A DNA stretch of 43,776 nucleotides. Source: a virus. The notes under the pieces were generated by a model. It saw only the letters and a program-made list of their open reading frames with translations. It did no database searches and had not been told where the DNA came from. The stretch is taken from positions 1-43,776 of the IMG/VR virus record IMGVR_UViG_3300009104_000037. One strand, given 5' to 3'. Made by a program: the position numbers and the translations under genes. Below, in pieces: positions 42,458-43,776 of the stretch (positions are counted from its first letter, which is position 1; each line of letters opens with the position of its first letter).

Positions 42458-42502
42458 ATGAATGAGAAAACAACAAATTTAATATTAGGAGAGAATGCAT
42501 GA
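42458..42502 (+). CDS. 14-codon leaderless upstream ORF coupled to cobS-like gene
   Basis: The predicted transcript starts exactly at ATG 42458, which opens MNEKTTNLILGENA and stops at TGA 42500-42502, overlapping the next ATG (42499) as ATGA. The AGGAGAG ribosome site of the cobS-like gene lies inside this frame. It may be a leader peptide that couples or gates translation. Whether it is translated is inference. Confidence 0.5.
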   Translation: MNEKTTNLILGENA

Positions 42503-43671
42503 ATTTAAATGCTAATCATTACAGGTTTCTAGATGCGTGTGCAGAACAGATGCCTGGCACAATTGAGTTCTCTAAATCGACAGTAAGGAAAATCTGTGAT
42601 ACAGCAGAAATACCTTTTCCTTCTTGGTTGATTAGAAAACCTCAATTCAAAGCTGGATATGGTACTTACTCGATTGAGTCCCTAGTTCCAGAAAATTATG
42701 GTGCTGTTGCGGTTGAACCAGAGGCAGTTCCGAATGTTCAAGTGGTTCCAATTCCAACATCTGATGTTGGGATCAATGTTCTAGATGAGAACTTTGAAGT
42801 TATTCCAACTAAGATTGATAACTATGTTCCTTTTGGACATTTCAAAGACTTAGAAAAAATTATAAAATCTGGGATTTTCTTTCCAGTGTTTATAACTGGT
42901 CTTTCTGGAAATGGAAAAACTTTGATGGTTGAGCAATTATGTGCAAAACTTAAAAAAGAATTATTTAGAGTAAACATCACGATTGAGACTGATGAAGATG
43001 ATTTGATTGGTTCCAACACTTTGGTGAATGGAAACATCATGTTTAGGGAAGGCCCTGTCCTCAAAGCAATGAGGAAAGGTGCTGTTCTTCTTCTTGATGA
43101 AGTTGACCTTGCATCAAATAAAGTGATGTGTCTTCAATCAATCCTTGAAGGTGGTGGTTACTTAATCAAAAAAACTGGTGAGTTTGTTAAACCAGCAGAT
43201 GGTTTCACAATCTGTGCTACTGCAAACACTAAAGGTAAAGGTTCTGAGGATGGAAGGTTCATAGGAACTAACATTCTTAATGAAGCATTCCTTGAAAGGT
43301 TTGCAATCACTTTGGAACAAAGTTACCCACCAGTGAAAACTGAACAAAAAATCATCAAAAAGGATTTTGAATTGGTTGGTGTCAATGATGATGAGTTTGC
43401 AGAAAACTTAGTCAACTGGGCTGATGTAATCAGAAAATCCTTCTACGAAGGTGCAGTTGATGAAGTGATTTCAACTAGAAGGTTGGTTCACATTGCAAAG
43501 GCATTCTCAATGTTCAATGACAAAATCAAAAGTATTGAAGTTTGTCTTGCAAGATTTGATGATGACACCAAAGCAAGTTTCCTTGATCTCTACACCAAAG
43601 TTGATGCTGGGGTCTTAGGAACAGAAGAGGAACAAAAAGATGGTGAGGAAAACTCAGACATCCCAATCTAA
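42499..43671 (+). CDS. cobS: CobS/MoxR-like AAA+ ATPase
   Basis: A 390-aa ATPase. The N-terminal 110 residues are a variable domain with a winged-helix-like start. Then come Walker A GLSGNGKT (134-141), IETDEDDLIGSNTLVNGNIM, Walker B VLLLDEVD (196-203), a sensor CATANTKGKG, and LERFAITLEQSYPPVKTEQ. This is the CobS/MoxR branch of AAA+ proteins, widely annotated as cobS in marine T4-like phages. MoxR-type ATPases act with VWA partners, and such a partner is encoded just upstream. Its ribosome site AGGAGAG lies seven bases before the ATG, inside the 14-codon upstream frame. Confidence 0.9.
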   Translation: MNLNANHYRFLDACAEQMPGTIEFSKSTVRKICDTAEIPFPSWLIRKPQFKAGYGTYSIESLVPENYGAVAVEPEAVPNVQVVPIPTSDVGINVLDENFEVIPTKIDNYVPFGHFKDLEKIIKSGIFFPVFITGLSGNGKTLMVEQLCAKLKKELFRVNITIETDEDDLIGSNTLVNGNIMFREGPVLKAMRKGAVLLLDEVDLASNKVMCLQSILEGGGYLIKKTGEFVKPADGFTICATANTKGKGSEDGRFIGTNILNEAFLERFAITLEQSYPPVKTEQKIIKKDFELVGVNDDEFAENLVNWADVIRKSFYEGAVDEVISTRRLVHIAKAFSMFNDKIKSIEVCLARFDDDTKASFLDLYTKVDAGVLGTEEEQKDGEENSDIPI

Positions 43672-43776
43672 AGGAAACTCTCCCAAGAGGAAGGATTTAA
43701 ATCCTTCCTCGTTTTCTAATGTGAGTACGAAAAAGTTACTTACTTATGTTTATGGAGACCCTAAAGGCTGGAAGAT
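43640..43776 (+). CDS. Start of a further gene (3' truncated by window)
   Basis: ATG 43640, preceded by AGAGGA, opens a frame to the window edge: VRKTQTSQSKGNSPKRKDLN early and STKKLLTYVYGDPKGWK near the end. It overlaps the cobS-like gene by 32 nt. The first 27 residues are basic and of low complexity and span a palindrome that looks like a terminator, so the true start may instead be GTG 43721 (STKKLLTYVYGDPKGWK). No family can be named from this fragment. Confidence 0.45.
   Translation, partial: MVRKTQTSQSKGNSPKRKDLNPSSFSNVSTKKLLTYVYGDPKGWK
43687..43717 (+). terminator. Terminator-like perfect palindrome
   Basis: GAGGAAGGATTT and its exact complement AAATCCTTCCTC are joined without spacer (43687-43710) and followed by GTTTTCT. 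A hairpin with a 12-bp inverted repeat (tight loop) and a short T-run 16 bp after the cobS-like stop fits an intrinsic terminator, although an ORF also reads through it. Confidence 0.65.

Noticed and set aside
42499-43671. CobS as evidence of a phage cobalamin pathway
   Set aside because: No CobN or other cobalamin gene is in the window, and the neighbouring VWA protein carries a HEXXH motif, so a MoxR-like remodelling role is at least as likely.

Overview
The window is part of an AT-rich genome of a T4-like (Tevenvirinae-type) marine myovirus. Every gene I can support lies on the + strand, and genes are tightly packed, often with ATGA or TAATG overlaps. The order of T4 core genes, 13-14-15-16-17-18-19-20-(67/68)-21-22-23-uvsY-uvsW-55-47-46, followed by a cobS-like AAA+ gene, is that of marine T4-like phages (cyanophages and relatives infecting heterotrophic bacteria such as SAR11). 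No photosystem gene is seen. An IscU with an intact HscA-recognition motif and a Coq4-family protein hint at a proteobacterial, ubiquinone-using host, but Coq4-like proteins also occur in cyanobacteria, so the host call is tentative.

Layout. 1-10020: tail-fibre and adhesin module. It holds a peptidase S74 chaperone end, a BppU-like small protein, two Mtd-N-like fibre proteins, a 1286-aa repeat fibre with an embedded cupredoxin-like domain, and a 524-aa Pro/Tyr decapeptide-repeat protein with six His-x-His motifs. 10080-14307: accessory block with an unknown protein, two 2OG-Fe(II) oxygenases, a nucleotidylyltransferase, a DUF2061 membrane protein and a DUF6065-like protein. 14357-27742: neck, tail completion, terminase, sheath, tube, portal, prohead core and protease, scaffold and major capsid genes. 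27742-29284: small units separated by terminators and late promoters, including iscU and a tube-like structural gene. 29327-36002: recombination and late transcription genes (uvsY, uvsW, gp55, gp47, gp46). 35999-39784: auxiliary genes (sulfotransferase-like, two more 2OG oxygenases, peptide deformylase, Coq4-like). 39841-43671: a HEXXH-VWA protein, a small membrane protein and a CobS/MoxR-like ATPase. 43640-end: start of a further gene.

Regulation. Structural genes are preceded by T4-type late promoters (TATAAATA or near variants), which fits the gp55 late sigma factor encoded here. DNA-metabolism and AAA+/VWA genes are instead preceded by excellent sigma-70 promoters. In four cases TATAAT sits 6-8 nt before the ATG with no Shine-Dalgarno sequence, so the messages should be leaderless or nearly so.

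Most interesting points: the phage Coq4-like protein, the phage IscU, six different 2OG-Fe(II) oxygenases in one window (one close to the proline-rich repeat fibre), the HxH decapeptide fibre, the cupredoxin-like domain in a fibre, the leaderless sigma-70 promoters including a 14-codon leaderless reading frame coupled to the cobS-like gene, and a 122-nt out-of-frame overlap between peptide deformylase and a 2OG oxygenase.
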